Part shown: one piece after another, positions 11,040 to 21,476 of the stretch | Layout of the letters: each line of letters starts with the position of its first letter | Numbering within the stretch: position 1 is the stretch's first letter | Origin: Rebecca billardiae RCC1528 | Taxonomy: Eukaryota; Haptophyta | Assembly: GCA_965240325.2 (NCBI GenBank) | Contig: OZ251226.1 | Span: 372,001 to 436,000 of the forward strand | DNA: 64,000 nucleotides | Direction of reading: 5' to 3' | Notes under the pieces: model-generated | What the model saw: the letters and a program-made list of their open reading frames with translations, nothing else | Databases searched by the model: none | Told to the model about the DNA's origin: nothing | Made by a program: the position numbers and the translations under genes

Positions 11040-12247
11040 TTGGCCCGCGGTGCAGGGCGGAGCGCGCAGCGTGGAGCCCGCACCAGCGGGCCCGAACCAC
11101 GTTTCAAAAAGATCTTTGATCAAGAAAAAAGGGACGGGGGGCGGCGGAAAAAAAGGGACGGGGGGCGATTTTTAGGGCTGGCGGAGACCGAGTTTCGAGT
11201 TTTTGAGATCGCATTGAGAGGTCTATCAGGCCAAAAAAAAGCGCGCCCAGCTGATTCCCTTAAGTAAAGTGCGATCTGGACGTCAGCTGGACGTGACATT
11301 AGTGTAACGGTTCGTTACGAGCGAATCGTACTCGTCTTCCCGGATCGCGTGACGTCCGGACTGGGCCACATCCGGATCGTCGGAGGTGACGTGCCCCGGC
11401 ACGATGGGCGATGGCGGATATGCGGGACGGCGCCTGCACGTGCCTCCGGACCCGCCTCCCGCTTGCTGCTCACGCAGTCAGCTGCGACCGTGGCGCATGA
11501 TCGCAGAAGCAGTGCCGGCAGTACGGCCTGCATCAGCTAGTGCCGCGCCGTCGTGGCGCGCGCGGTACGGTTGCGCGTTTGCAGCGCTCGCCGCTCGGGC
11601 TCGGCGACGGCACGCGCGTGCGGCTCAGGTGTGTCAAATGCGGTCTCGTCGGCGCGCTTTCGCCTGCCACCTCGTGCACCCGTGCCGCCAGTTTCATCGT
11701 CTTCATGAGGACTGCTGCTGCTGTCGCCATCCGCTCTCCATCACCCCGAGTCGCCGGTCGCGCGGCGCGCGCGGTAGGCACTAGGCAGGGCGTACGGTCA
11801 CTCACCCGTGCAACGGGTCAAGTGGCCAGAGTACGTCTGGTCGTTGGCTGGCACGGGCCGCAGCGCTAAAGCACCCTGCTGTCACACCCGACTCCTTCAG
11901 TACTCCGAGCTCCGCGGCACGACTCACTCGGCACGATCGCGGACGGGTCGGATCGGATCCGAGCTGATCAGCCAGTTGGACATTTGGCAGCTAGTTGTCA
12001 GACGGACGTCCGATTTGACGACCGGTGCCGGGTGCGGTCTCAGGTCCGCTGCTGTGATTGTGTGAAGTGTGAATGAGTCTCGCGGTCGCGCAGGCAGGGC
12101 GACGGTCGGACTAATATAGCTTCAGTCATCTCAGAACCGACTTCAACTGGCGAACTGCCACTACGGCGGAGAGCCGCGATTGCACGGCCACCGCGGGCCC
12201 CCAACTGCGTTGATTCTATGCAGAAAAGGACCGCGGAACGCGGTCAT
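11040..12247 (+). mobile_element. Non-autonomous repeat element, copy II
   Basis: The left end TGGCCCGCGGTGCAGGGCGG matches copy I; the right end ACCGCGGGCCCCCAACTGCG, then GGACCGCGGAACGCGGTCAT, matches the right end of copies I and III. The interior (about 11280-12180) does not resemble the interior of copy I, so the shared ends carry different cargo. An internal duplication of AAAAAGGGACGGGGGGCG lies at about 11126-11166. No transposase or convincing gene was seen; the open frames at 11386-11805 overlap on both strands and lack recognisable motifs. Confidence 0.55.
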
Positions 12248-12730
12248 TTTTATAGTCGTACTGATGTAGTCGTCTGACGATGATGACGGAATTTCGTCGT
12301 CTCACTGCGCGGCACTACGTCTATCTACGACTACGTGTGGCACTCGTCGACGTCATCTGTGCGATCGATGAACATGAAGCCGCGTATTTGATTAGCTGCT
12401 TGATATGGAAACGCGCTACTGGCGGGGTACTGTACTACTGGGTATGCCATGTCACACTCACAGTTGACTGCCATGGCCCCACGGCGGCTGCCAGCTGGCT
12501 GGACAGCCGCAGGCGCGCCGGCAGCTTGACAAGAGGGCCGTGCCACGTGGCACGGAGAGGACGACGACAGGAGCTGCTGCCGCTGAGCTGCGGTACGATC
12601 CTGATTGATCCGGAGGGGCGACGGGCAGGGTGCGCGTGTCAACACGCGCCGCCGGGCGCGGGTGCGAGCCGACGAGCGCGTGCGCGCGTTGCAGAGGGGC
12701 CGCCGTCCACACCTCACAGCTGGCGGCTCG
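12248..12730. other. Intergenic, no gene seen
   Basis: Between element copy II and the stop of the giant minus-strand gene. Open frames occur on both strands but show no family resemblance. It should include the 3' untranslated region of the giant gene. Confidence 0.5.
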
Positions 12731-15700
12731 TCAGATGAATTGCACGTTGAAGGCCACGGAGGTGGGCAGCTCGTACAGCTCCCACACGTAGTTGATGTAT
12801 GGCCACGCCGCGAGCAGCAGCAGGCCGGCGGCGATCGCGGCCGCCTTCACACGATGCCGATTGATCAGATCGCGCGTCGACGCGAGCGCCGCGCCACCCG
12901 AGCGGCCGGCGCCGACGACCGCGTCGCCCGTGCGCGAGCCCAGGGCGGCGAGCGCGCCGCCCAGAGCGCCCAGCCCCGACTGCGCCTGCGGACGCACGCG
13001 CCGCGCGTGCGGAGGCGAGCGGGGGCGGCGCGGCGGCAGCGCAGAGGCGTGCGTGAACGGGCGTCCGGCCGCACTCACGTGGTGGGCTGGCTGGGCGGCG
13101 GCGCGCGGGTGGCGGCGCGCAGGCGCGGCGGCGCGCGGCCAACGCACCGAGCCCAGGCTGGCTGAGCCGGCTGCTCCGATGGAGCGGATGCAGGAGGCGA
13201 CGACGGTGGCGATGGCCGCGCGCGCCGCTGCGGCGCGCGCGGCGACGGCCAGCGCCGCTGCGCTCACCGCGCGCACGAGGCGCGCACAAGCCGCCTGCGG
13301 CGCGCGGCGCGGGCGGAGGGCAGCGGGTGCGGCCGTGGGCAGGCGGCTCCGTGAGATCGGGCCGAGCGGCGCGCGGCGGGCGGGCGCGCGCGCCGCAGCG
13401 AGGAGGAGACGCACCGTCAGCGCGCCAGAAGTGGCGGAGGCACAGCTCTGGGCGGCCAGCGCGGCCTTGGAGCCCGCGCTCGCGAGTGCGCTCCCGACGG
13501 CGACCGGCACCCCGGCCACGCCACGCGCCGCGCCGGCGACGCCGCCCGCGACGGCGGCGGTGGCATTCTTGACGCCGCTGCCAGTCGCACGCGCCGCGCC
13601 GGCGACGCCGCCGGCGACGGCGGCGGTGGCGTTCTTGACGCCGCCGCCGGTGGCACGCGCCGCGCCCGCCACGCCGCCGGCGACAGCGGCGGTGGCGTTC
13701 TTGACGCCGCCGCCAGTCGCACGCGCCGCGCCGGCGACGCCGCCCGCGACGGCGGCGGTGGCATTCTTGACGCCGCCGCCAGTCGCACGCGCCGCGCCGG
13801 CGACGCCGCCGGCGACGGCGGCGGTGGCGTTCTTGACGCCGCCGCCGGTGGCACGCGCCGCGCCCGCCACGCCGCCGGCGACAGCGGCGGTGGCGTTCTT
13901 GACGCCGCCGCCAGTCGCACGCGCCGCGCCGGCGACGCCGCCCGCGACGGCGGCGGTGGCGTTCTTGACGCCGCCGCCAGTCGCACGCGCCGCGCCGGCG
14001 ACGCCGCCGGCGACGGCGGCAGTGGCGTTCTTGACGCCGCCGCCGGTGGCACGCGCCGCGCCCGCCACGCCGCCGGCGACAGCGGCGGTGGCGTTCTTGA
14101 CGCCGCTGCCAGTCGCACGCGCCGCGCCCGCCACGCCGCCCGCCGCGCCCGTCACGGCCGACACCGTGGCGCCGCCGAGGTTGTCCAGCGACGCGCGAGC
14201 CGAGTCGAGCGCGGAGCGCGCCGCGTGCAGCGCAGACGAAGCCTTCTGAACGGGCGCGACGCGAGCGATCGCGCCGTCGACCGCGTCGACCGCCCCCTCG
14301 ACGGCGCGCACAACGGCGGTGAGGGCGCCCACAGCCGCGGCGTCGGCTGCGCTCACCGTCGCGCCCGCCGCGCCGCGCACGCCACGGCCCGCGGCTCCGA
14401 ACGCGCTGCCGACACCGCGGACCGAGCCGACGGCCACGCCGGCGAGCGCGTCGCGCGCCGCGCGCGCGGCGTCGCCGAGCGCGCCCGCCGCGGAGCGCAC
14501 GCCCGAGAGCGCGCCCTTGGCGCCGCCGCCGGCAGCGCTGCCGGTGGCGGCGAGCGCTGAGCCGAGCGCGTCGCGCGCCGACGCGAGCGAGCTGCGTGCC
14601 GCCTGCAGCGCCGCGCCGGCGGCGGTGCCCACGCCACCGACAGCGCCAATCGCTCCCTTGAGCGCCGCGTCCGCTGCGCTCGCCGCCGCCATCGCCGCGG
14701 CTGTCGTGGCGTCGAGCGCGCCGCTCGCCGCGCCGCGGACCGCGGCGGCGCCGCCGGCCACGCGCCGCCGCGGCTCTGCGGCTGCGACCGCCGAATCCAC
14801 CGCGTCGATCGCCGCCTCGGTCGCTCGGACGACGGCGGTGAGGGCGGCGACGGCTGTCGAGTCGAGAGCGCGCGCGGCCGCGCCGGGCGCGTCCACTGCC
14901 TTCTGCGCCGCGCCGACGGCGGCGTCGGCGGCGCTGGCGGCGGCGGGCGCGAGCTTGTCCGCGGCCGCGTCCACAGTCCTGTCCGCCGCCTTCACGACCG
15001 TCGCGAGAACGCCCGTCGCCGCCGAGTCGGCCTTGCTCACGGCGGCGGCGGGCACAGCAAACGCGGCCGCGGCGGCGGCTGGTGCCTGCTCGCGCAGCGC
15101 GGCGGCCGCCTTGCGCGCGGCCTCGGCGAGCGCGGCGGCCTTGGCGCGCGGCGACTTGGAGGGCTTGCCAGCGCCGGCGGCGGCATCGGCAGCGCCGGCG
15201 GTGCCGGGCGCGGGCTCGAGATCCGCCTCCTCGGCGGCGAGAGCGGCCTCGGCGGCGCGGCGGGCCGCGGCCTCGCGCTCGGCAGACTCGGCGGCGGCGG
15301 CCTTGCGCGAGGCGGCTGCCTCGGCCGCGGCCGCCTCCGCCTCGGCCGCCTCGCAAGCGGCCGCCTCGCGAGCGGCCGCCTCCTCTGCCGCCGCCGTGCG
15401 CGCCGCCTCGGCCTCGGCCGCCTGGCGTGCGGCCGCCTCGCGAGCGGCCGCCTCGCGAGCGGCCGCCTCCTCTGCCGCCGCCGTGCGCGCCGCCTCGGCC
15501 TCGGCCGCCTGGCGGGCGGCCGCCTCGCGCGCGGCCGCCTCCTCCGCCGCGGCCGTGCGCGCCGCCTGCTCCTGTGCCGCCTTGCGCGCCGCCTCCTCCG
15601 CCGCCGCCTTGCGCGCCGCCTCCGCCTCGGCCATCTGGCGGGCGGTCGCCTCTCGAGCGGCCGCCTCTGCCGCCGCCTTCTCGCGCGCCGCCTCCTCGAG

Positions 15701-18700
15701 CGCCGCCTTGCGCGCCGCCTCCGCCTCGGCCATCTGGCGGGCGGTCGCCTCTCGAGCGGCCGCCTCCGCCTCCGCCGCCTTGCGCTCCGCCGCCTCCTCC
15801 TCAGCCTTGCGCGCCGCGTCGGCCTCCGCAGCGGCCTGACGCGCCGCGGCGTCCGCCGCCTTGCGCGCCGCCTCCATCCGCGCGGCCGAGGACTCGGCGG
15901 CGGCCGCCCCGGTGTCGAGCACGCCGTCCGCGCCGGCGGGCGGCGAGGGCGGCGCCGCCTTGTCGCGGCGCGGGAGCGACAGCCGAGACTTGGCGGCCGA
16001 GGTGGCGCCACCGGCCGCCGACTTGAGAGCGGAGGGCCCGCGGCTGAGCCCGTCGCGCACTGCGCTGGCTGCGGCGCGCGTGCGCTGCGCGGCGGATGCG
16101 AGCACGGGCGCGGCGGCGTCGCACACGCCGTCGACGGCGCCCTCCGTCACGCGGCACACGGCGCCCAGGGCGCCGACGGCCGCGCTGTCCGCCGCGCCCA
16201 CCGCCGCGCCGGGCGCCGCCGCCGCGGCGCGAGCGAGCTTGGTCGTGCCGCCGCCGACCGCCGTCGCGCCCGCGACGCTCGCGGCGGCGAGGCCGGTGAC
16301 GGCGGGCGCGGCGGTGTCGATGGTGCGCTCGATCGCCGCCTCGGTGGCGCGCACGACGGCGGTGAGCGCGGAGACGGCCGCCCCGTCGATCGCGCCCAGC
16401 GCCGCGCCCGGCGCGTCGCGCGCCGCCGCGCCCGCCGCGCCGAGCTTCTCGAGCGGGCGCGCGGCGCCGAGTGCAGACTCTGCCGTGTCCGCGGCGCCGT
16501 CGACACAGGCTTCCACGGCGCGCACCGCGGCGGTGAGCGCGCGCACCGCGGCGGCGTCGGCGGCGGCGACGGCGGCGGCGGCTCCCTTGGTCGTGGCACC
16601 CGCCGCGCGCTCGACGGCACTTGCGGCCGACTCCGCCGCCGTCGCCGCGAGCGCGAGCGGGTTGGGGATGGCGCCGCCGACGGCGCGCGCGCGCTCGGCC
16701 GCGGCGCGCAGCGCCGCGCCCGCGGCCGAGCGCGAGCTCGTGCTCGCGGCGCGCACGGCGCTCGCGGCGGCGCGGAGCGCGTCGGAGGCGGCACCCGCCG
16801 ACGCCGCGCCCGCGCCGCGCACCGCGTCGACGCCGCCGATCGCCGCGTCCACCGCGCGCATCAGCGCGTCGCCGACGACCGCGCGCGTGCCCGCCAGCTT
16901 GGCCTGCGCGGCGGTGAACGCTTCAAGGGCAAACGGAGCGGCGCGCGCGGCCGCGGCGGCCGTCGCGTCGATGGCGGCGTCGGTCGCGGCGACGGCGGCG
17001 GCGAGCGCGCGCACGGCGGCGGCGTTGCTCGCCGCGAGCGCGCGCGCGGGCACGCTCCCGAGCGCGCGCGCGCCGTTGCCCAGCCCGCCGGCCGCGGTCG
17101 CCGCGGCGGATTGGGCCGTTTTGAGAGCGTCGCCCGCCGCGCTCAGCGCCGAGCGCGCCGCGCTACCCGGGGCGAGGCCGCTCGACGCCGAGCGCACGGC
17201 GGTGGCAGCCGCGTCCACGGCCGCGCGCACGGCGCGCACGGCGCGCGCCGCGCCGTCGCGCGCCGCGCCCGCGCCGCCCTTGGCGCGCTCGAGCGGGGCG
17301 ATCGCGCTGAGGGCTGCGTCCGTCGCGTCCGCGGCGGCGTCCACCGCGCGACGCGCCGCGGCCACCGCCTTCTCCGGCGCGCCGTCGAGCGCGGAGCGCG
17401 CCCTGTCGAGCGCCTTCTTGGCGGCGTCGAGCGGCGCGCGCACGTCGGACGGGCTGCTCGAAGCGTTCATCCGGATCGACGCGAGCTCGCGCCCGACCGC
17501 CTGCAGCTCCGACTGCGACGAGCCCTCGCCCCACGCGTACATCTGCTCGAGCGCCGCCGCCGCCGCCGCGGTCGCCGCCGCCGCCGCCTCCTCCGACTCC
17601 GCCTCCAGCTCGGGCAGCATCTCGGAGTCCGGCTCGGCGTCGGCGGGCGCGGGCGGCGCGCTCGCCTCGTCCTGCTCAGCGTCAGCGGGGCCGTTCGCCC
17701 GGCGGTAGTAGCTGAGCATGCGCTCGCGCGCCTCGTCGGCCAGCTCGTCCAATGAGCCGCGAGGTGGCGGCTGGGAAGGCTGCGCGGCCGCGGGCGGAGG
17801 CGCCGCCGCCGCTGATGACGACGTGGGCGAGGGGAGCGGTGGCAGCGGTGTGGCGCGCTTGGCGGTCACCACCGGCGCCGGCGGCGGCACCGGCGGCATC
17901 GCCGCGGCCGGCCGTGCGGCCGGCGGCGGCGGCGGCGGTGCCAGCGGCATCGCCGTCATCGGCGGCGGCAGCGGCGTGGCGCGCTTGGGCGTGGCCAGCG
18001 GCGGCGGCGGCGTGACAGCCAGCGGCGGCGCGGCCACGGGCGGTGGTGGCGGCGGCGCCATCGGCACCGGCGGTGGCAGCGGTGTGGCGCGCTTGGCGGT
18101 CACCACCGGCGCCGGCGGCGGCACCGGCGGCATCGCCGCGGCCGGCCGCGCGGCCGGCGGCGGCGGCGGCGGTGCCAGCGGCATCGCCGTCATCGGCGGC
18201 GGCAGCGGCGTGGCGCGCTTGGGCGTGGCCAGCGGCGGCGGCGGCGCGACGGCTACCGGCGGCGTACCGCCCGCGGACGCCGCCGCCACCGGCTGCTGCT
18301 GCTGCGCCGCCGGCTCCGCGCCGGCCGCCGCCTGCATACCCTGCAGAGACGCGACGACCGCAGCGGCGGCGGCTGCGGCGGCGCGCGCCTTGTCCGCCTG
18401 CTCCTGGGCATTGGCAGCGGCCGTGCACGCGACGGCCGCCTCGGCGGCCGCCCCGCGGGCGGCGTCGAACGCCTTCTGCCGCTCCGCTTGGACGGTGCTC
18501 AGCGCCGCTGCGAGCACCGTCGCGGCCACGTCCGCGCGCGTGCACTCTGCGAGCGCAAGGGCCGCGTCAGCGTCCGCGCGCGCCGCCTCTGCGTCCGCCA
18601 TCGCAGCGGCAGAGGCCGCGCTCGCCGCCTTGAGCTCGGCACGCGCGGTGTCCGCGTCGCGCGCGGCGTCGGCCGCGGCGGCCTCCGCCGCAGCGGCCGC

Positions 18701-20095
18701 CTCCGCGGCACGCCGGCGCGCCGCCTCCGCGCTCGCGCTCGACTCAACCCGCTCCTCCTTCGGCGGCGGCGCCAGCCCGGACGCTGCGCGCTGCGCTGAG
18801 AGCAGGGCTGAGGCCTCGCGCCGCGCCGCGTCGCGCTTCGCGCCGTCGGCGGCGCGCTCCCGCGCCGCGCTCTCGTCCAGCAGCGCCTGCTCCTTCCGCT
18901 GCCGGGCGGCCGTCGCCTCCCGCGCCAGTCTTGCCTCCTCCACCGCCTCGGCGCGCACGCGCGCCGCCGCCTCCTTGAGCTGAGCAGAGCGCGCGGCTGC
19001 GTCGGCCTCGGCCGCGGCCGCCGCCTGCTCCTCCGCCGCCGCCGCCGCCGCGTCGACGTTCGCCGCGGCCTGCTCGACGCGTGCGACCACCTGCTCGGGC
19101 GGCATAGGCCTCGGGCCCGCGCGCTCTGCAGCGGACGGCGTCGGAGTGGCCGCCGCGCCCGACGGCGGCGGCGCGGCGAGCACACTCGCGCCCATCGGCG
19201 GCGGCAGCGGTGTCTGCCGCTTGGGCAGCGACAGCGGCTGAGGCGGCGGGAGCGCCGGCGCGGCGCTGGGCGCAGGCGTGAGCGATACGGCTGGCGGCGG
19301 CGGGGCACGGGGCGAGGGGGGCACGGGCGGAGGGAGCGGCGTCGTGCGCTTCGCGCCGACCGTGGGCTTCGTCGCCGCCCCGTTCGACTCCTCCGCCGCC
19401 GCCGTCGTCATCGGGCGTGCTCGCTCGGTCTGGGGCGCCTGCGCCGGCGGCGGGAATGATGATGGTGGCGGCATCGACGAGGCCACCGGCGGCGGCGCAG
19501 CGCCCGGCTGCAGCGGGTCGTCCTCGACGATGGCCAGAACGGCAGGCGCGAGGCTCATCGGCCGCTTCGAGCCAGCCAGCAGCCGCGCGCCCAGGCCGCC
19601 GCCAGCGACGGAGCCGCCCACCGCGACCGCCTGCGCCGCCTGCGCCGGCGTGAGCGCCTGCGACTTGTCGAGCAGGCGGAAGGGCTTGATGCCGGCGGGG
19701 CCGATGTCCGACGCGGCGGGCGTGCCAGGGGCTGCATCGAATGCCGCCTCCAGGCCCTCAAACCTCGTTGCAGCCGCCTCCGGCGCCGTGGTGCTAGCCT
19801 CAGCTGAGGCCGGTGGGCCGAGGCCCTCTGCGAGCACGTGCGCGGCGTCGCTGGCTGCCCGTGGAGAGGGCGCCGCGCTGGCCGAGGAGTTCGTCGGGTC
19901 GGTGAAGAGTCCAACCGCCAGCCCACCAGTCGCCACCTTGATCGCCTCGCGCCGCGACAGGGACGCGCCCAGCCTGTCGGCGGGTTGCGCGCCGCGCATG
20001 TTGCGAGCGCCCGTGCGGCCGAAGTGCACGGCATGCGTGCCGGCGAGCGCGCAGGCGACGAGCGCGAAGAGCTGCAAGCGGAGCGCAAGCCTCAT
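12731..20095 (-). CDS. Giant Ala-rich repeat protein with plastid-type leader and C-terminal membrane anchor
   Basis: The open frame from ATG 20095 runs 2,454 residues. The N-terminus LRLQLFALVACALAGTHA looks like a signal peptide; an Arg-rich stretch and then SRREAIKVATGGLAVGLF, like a twin-Arg thylakoid-transfer segment, follow, which suggests plastid delivery. Then come Pro-rich blocks with RATPLPPP motifs (a 78-residue unit occurs twice), a Glu/Arg/Ala coiled-coil region (AAREAAARQAAEAEAARTAA type), long Ala-rich amphipathic modules with (A/S)ALTAVVRA.EAA.D, and a nine-copy 22-residue tandem repeat, VAGAARATGGGVKNATAAVA. The end has one membrane helix (AAAIAAGLLLLAAWPYI). An in-frame 429-base segment (13414-12986) with GTGCGT and CGCAG borders and Arg-rich translation is probably an intron; removing it gives about 2,311 residues. 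The family is unknown. Apolipoprotein-, perilipin- or LEA-like amphipathic helices are analogies only. Confidence 0.65.
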   Translation of the reverse strand: MRLALRLQLFALVACALAGTHAVHFGRTGARNMRGAQPADRLGASLSRREAIKVATGGLAVGLFTDPTNSSASAAPSPRAASDAAHVLAEGLGPPASAEASTTAPEAAATRFEGLEAAFDAAPGTPAASDIGPAGIKPFRLLDKSQALTPAQAAQAVAVGGSVAGGGLGARLLAGSKRPMSLAPAVLAIVEDDPLQPGAAPPPVASSMPPPSSFPPPAQAPQTERARPMTTAAAEESNGAATKPTVGAKRTTPLPPPVPPSPRAPPPPAVSLTPAPSAAPALPPPQPLSLPKRQTPLPPPMGASVLAAPPPSGAAATPTPSAAERAGPRPMPPEQVVARVEQAAANVDAAAAAAEEQAAAAAEADAAARSAQLKEAAARVRAEAVEEARLAREATAARQRKEQALLDESAARERAADGAKRDAARREASALLSAQRAASGLAPPPKEERVESSASAEAARRRAAEAAAAAEAAAADAARDADTARAELKAASAASAAAMADAEAARADADAALALAECTRADVAATVLAAALSTVQAERQKAFDAARGAAAEAAVACTAAANAQEQADKARAAAAAAAAVVASLQGMQAAAGAEPAAQQQQPVAAASAGGTPPVAVAPPPPLATPKRATPLPPPMTAMPLAPPPPPPAARPAAAMPPVPPPAPVVTAKRATPLPPPVPMAPPPPPPVAAPPLAVTPPPPLATPKRATPLPPPMTAMPLAPPPPPPAARPAAAMPPVPPPAPVVTAKRATPLPPLPSPTSSSAAAAPPPAAAQPSQPPPRGSLDELADEARERMLSYYRRANGPADAEQDEASAPPAPADAEPDSEMLPELEAESEEAAAAATAAAAAALEQMYAWGEGSSQSELQAVGRELASIRMNASSSPSDVRAPLDAAKKALDRARSALDGAPEKAVAAARRAVDAAADATDAALSAIAPLERAKGGAGAARDGAARAVRAVRAAVDAAATAVRSASSGLAPGSAARSALSAAGDALKTAQSAAATAAGGLGNGARALGSVPARALAASNAAAVRALAAAVAATDAAIDATAAAAARAAPFALEAFTAAQAKLAGTRAVVGDALMRAVDAAIGGVDAVRGAGAASAGAASDALRAAASAVRAASTSSRSAAGAALRAAAERARAVGGAIPNPLALAATAAESAASAVERAAGATTKGAAAAVAAADAAAVRALTAAVRAVEACVDGAADTAESALGAARPLEKLGAAGAAARDAPGAALGAIDGAAVSALTAVVRATEAAIERTIDTAAPAVTGLAAASVAGATAVGGGTTKLARAAAAAPGAAVGAADSAAVGALGAVCRVTEGAVDGVCDAAAPVLASAAQRTRAAASAVRDGLSRGPSALKSAAGGATSAAKSRLSLPRRDKAAPPSPPAGADGVLDTGAAAAESSAARMEAARKAADAAARQAAAEADAARKAEEEAAERKAAEAEAAAREATARQMAEAEAARKAALEEAAREKAAAEAAAREATARQMAEAEAARKAAAEEAARKAAQEQAARTAAAEEAAAREAAARQAAEAEAARTAAAEEAAAREAAAREAAARQAAEAEAARTAAAEEAAAREAAACEAAEAEAAAAEAAASRKAAAAESAEREAAARRAAEAALAAEEADLEPAPGTAGAADAAAGAGKPSKSPRAKAAALAEAARKAAAALREQAPAAAAAAFAVPAAAVSKADSAATGVLATVVKAADRTVDAAADKLAPAAASAADAAVGAAQKAVDAPGAAARALDSTAVAALTAVVRATEAAIDAVDSAVAAAEPRRRVAGGAAAVRGAASGALDATTAAAMAAASAADAALKGAIGAVGGVGTAAGAALQAARSSLASARDALGSALAATGSAAGGGAKGALSGVRSAAGALGDAARAARDALAGVAVGSVRGVGSAFGAAGRGVRGAAGATVSAADAAAVGALTAVVRAVEGAVDAVDGAIARVAPVQKASSALHAARSALDSARASLDNLGGATVSAVTGAAGGVAGAARATGSGVKNATAAVAGGVAGAARATGGGVKNATAAVAGGVAGAARATGGGVKNATAAVAGGVAGAARATGGGVKNATAAVAGGVAGAARATGGGVKNATAAVAGGVAGAARATGGGVKNATAAVAGGVAGAARATGGGVKNATAAVAGGVAGAARATGGGVKNATAAVAGGVAGAARATGSGVKNATAAVAGGVAGAARGVAGVPVAVGSALASAGSKAALAAQSCASATSGALTVRLLLAAARAPARRAPLGPISRSRLPTAAPAALRPRRAPQAACARLVRAVSAAALAVAARAAAARAAIATVVASCIRSIGAAGSASLGSVRWPRAAAPARRHPRAAAQPAHHVSAAGRPFTHASALPPRRPRSPPHARRVRPQAQSGLGALGGALAALGSRTGDAVVGAGRSGGAALASTRDLINRHRVKAAAIAAGLLLLAAWPYINYVWELYELPTSVAFNVQFI
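13525..14118. repeat. 66-bp tandem array, nine copies, with a 198-bp higher-order period
   Basis: The landmark TTCTTGACGCCGC recurs every 66 bases from about 13565 to 14093, nine times. Three variants alternate in fixed order (CAGTCGCACG.. CCGGTGGCACG.. CAGTCGCACG with different GCCGGCGAC/GCCCGCGAC spacers), so the array looks like three copies of a 198-bp trimer. It encodes the 22-residue repeats of the giant protein. Confidence 0.85.
17851..18318. repeat. Two tandem 234-bp units coding Pro-rich blocks
   Basis: TGGCGCGCTTGGCGGTCACC occurs at 17851 and again at 18085, followed by nearly identical sequence. Each unit encodes a 78-residue block of RATPLPPP plus poly-Pro in the giant minus-strand protein. 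The near identity suggests recent duplication or gene conversion. Confidence 0.75.
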
Positions 20096-20570
20096 GCCGC
20101 CGGCGCGTGAGCTGCCTGCCCGAGCTCGCCGGCGGGTGAAGTCCTGGGCCCGCCCTGCGCGGGGCCGATGCCGAGCCTGGCGCGCAGCTGAGATCGTCGG
20201 CCTCTCACCGCGAGGACCGCTGCCGCGCTGCGCGAAGCGAGCTCGGCTGTCGGGCGAGCAAGGCATCTTGCCTCGCCGCCTCGCGTGCGCTGTGCGCGCG
20301 CGTCCGGGCGAGGGCCGATGACTGCCGGCCCTTTCGGCTTGGAAGTGGTCAACGCTCCCGGACCGCAAGCAGCTCGCTACCCGGTACTCGGTAGCGAGCG
20401 GTGGCAGTTACGGAACCCTTTGATGACCAGCTGCTGCAGCCATTATTATTTTCTGCATGCTCGGCTTGCATACCTATTACCTCACGTCCGTCGTGGGGTG
20501 CAACGGACAGGCGGTCAACGGAGTCAGTGAAGCTGTAGCCGATCGGTCAGCAGGGTCGGTAGCGGATCTG

Positions 20571-20690
20571 TCCACCCAGTCCCAGAAAGCCCCTGAGCCC
20601 GTCTTTACTCAGAGTAAAGTCTTTAGGATTCGTCTTCGGCTTCAGCGGGCTCAAAAGACAAAACCTACCGACGGTAGGTTTTCATTTTGA
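20571..20690. other. Compact hairpin cluster
   Basis: Contains CTTTACTCAGAGTAAAG-type symmetry at 20611-20628, an enclosing TGAGCCCG/CGGGCTCA pair, and a strong stem AAAACCTACC-GAC-GGTAGGTTTT at 20660-20682 with TCAAAA/TTTTGA outside it. The lead-in CCACCC.GTCCCA..AA is shared with the palindrome near 46739. Role unknown: terminator, mobile-element remnant or protein-binding site. Confidence 0.6.
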
Positions 20691-21255
20691 GCTCAGTGAC
20701 TAAGAAATGGGCTGGCAACGAATGGCTGCGGGTATTTCTCAATACCAGGGGCCTTGATGTAGGGGGCTGGCACGGGTGGAGCAGACTGAGCAGGTCTGGA
20801 CGAACACCATTCAGGGTCAAACGGTCCCAGACGTCGATGGGTCCGGACGCGGGTCGCAGCGACGCCCCCACTGGACCGGACTCGTACCGCGTCAGATGAC
20901 TACCGTCTCAGTGCCGTCAGTCTGTGCGGCGTCAAGGCGCGTGCCCGCAGCGGCCACCGCGGTGGTCGCGGTGCCACGCATCGTTAGCCGCCGCTGGCTT
21001 GCATATGACCGATGAAGCGGACGACACGGAGTCACTTCAGACGTGAGATGATCGAACTGTAAAAAAGACTTATTATAAAATGAAAGTAACACTGTAGCGT
21101 ACAGTCCTACCTGTAGTGTCGTTAAATCATAGAATGAGTCAGCGGCACGCACAATAATAATAAATAGGGAAATGCTACATGACTGCAAATGGCGGCAATA
21201 CTCGACGGTTCCGCGGGTTCGGGTGAGTCGACGATCGATCACGATCGAAGCTAAT

Positions 21256-21256
<1 letters not shown>

Positions 21257-21325
<69 letters not shown>

Positions 21326-21428
21326 ACAGTAAAGAAATCGATTTTCGGCGTTACCGTAACCCGTCCGCACATCCGCCCAGTGGGGATGCGGGGGATTTTT
21401 TTTCATGCCCCGTTCGCGGCACTTCGCG

Positions 21429-21475
<47 letters not shown>
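21257..21475. repeat. (AT)n and two (GT)n microsatellites
   Basis: (AT)n at 21257-21282 runs into (GT)n at 21286-21324; a second (GT)n lies at 21431-21475. The roughly 105 bases between the two GT tracts are unremarkable. Confidence 0.85.

Positions 21476-21476
<1 letters not shown>

Noticed and set aside
13525-14118. CRISPR array
   Set aside because: Units are contiguous, coding and without unique spacers.
12714-15356. Long Arg-rich frame on the minus strand overlapping the giant gene
   Set aside because: It is the out-of-phase reading of the GC-rich giant gene; its repeats mirror the true frame and it lacks any leader or motif.
13417-19308. Several other 100-600 residue frames on both strands over 12.7-20.4 kb
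   Set aside because: All are Ala/Arg/Pro shadows produced by the triplet-periodic GC-rich array.
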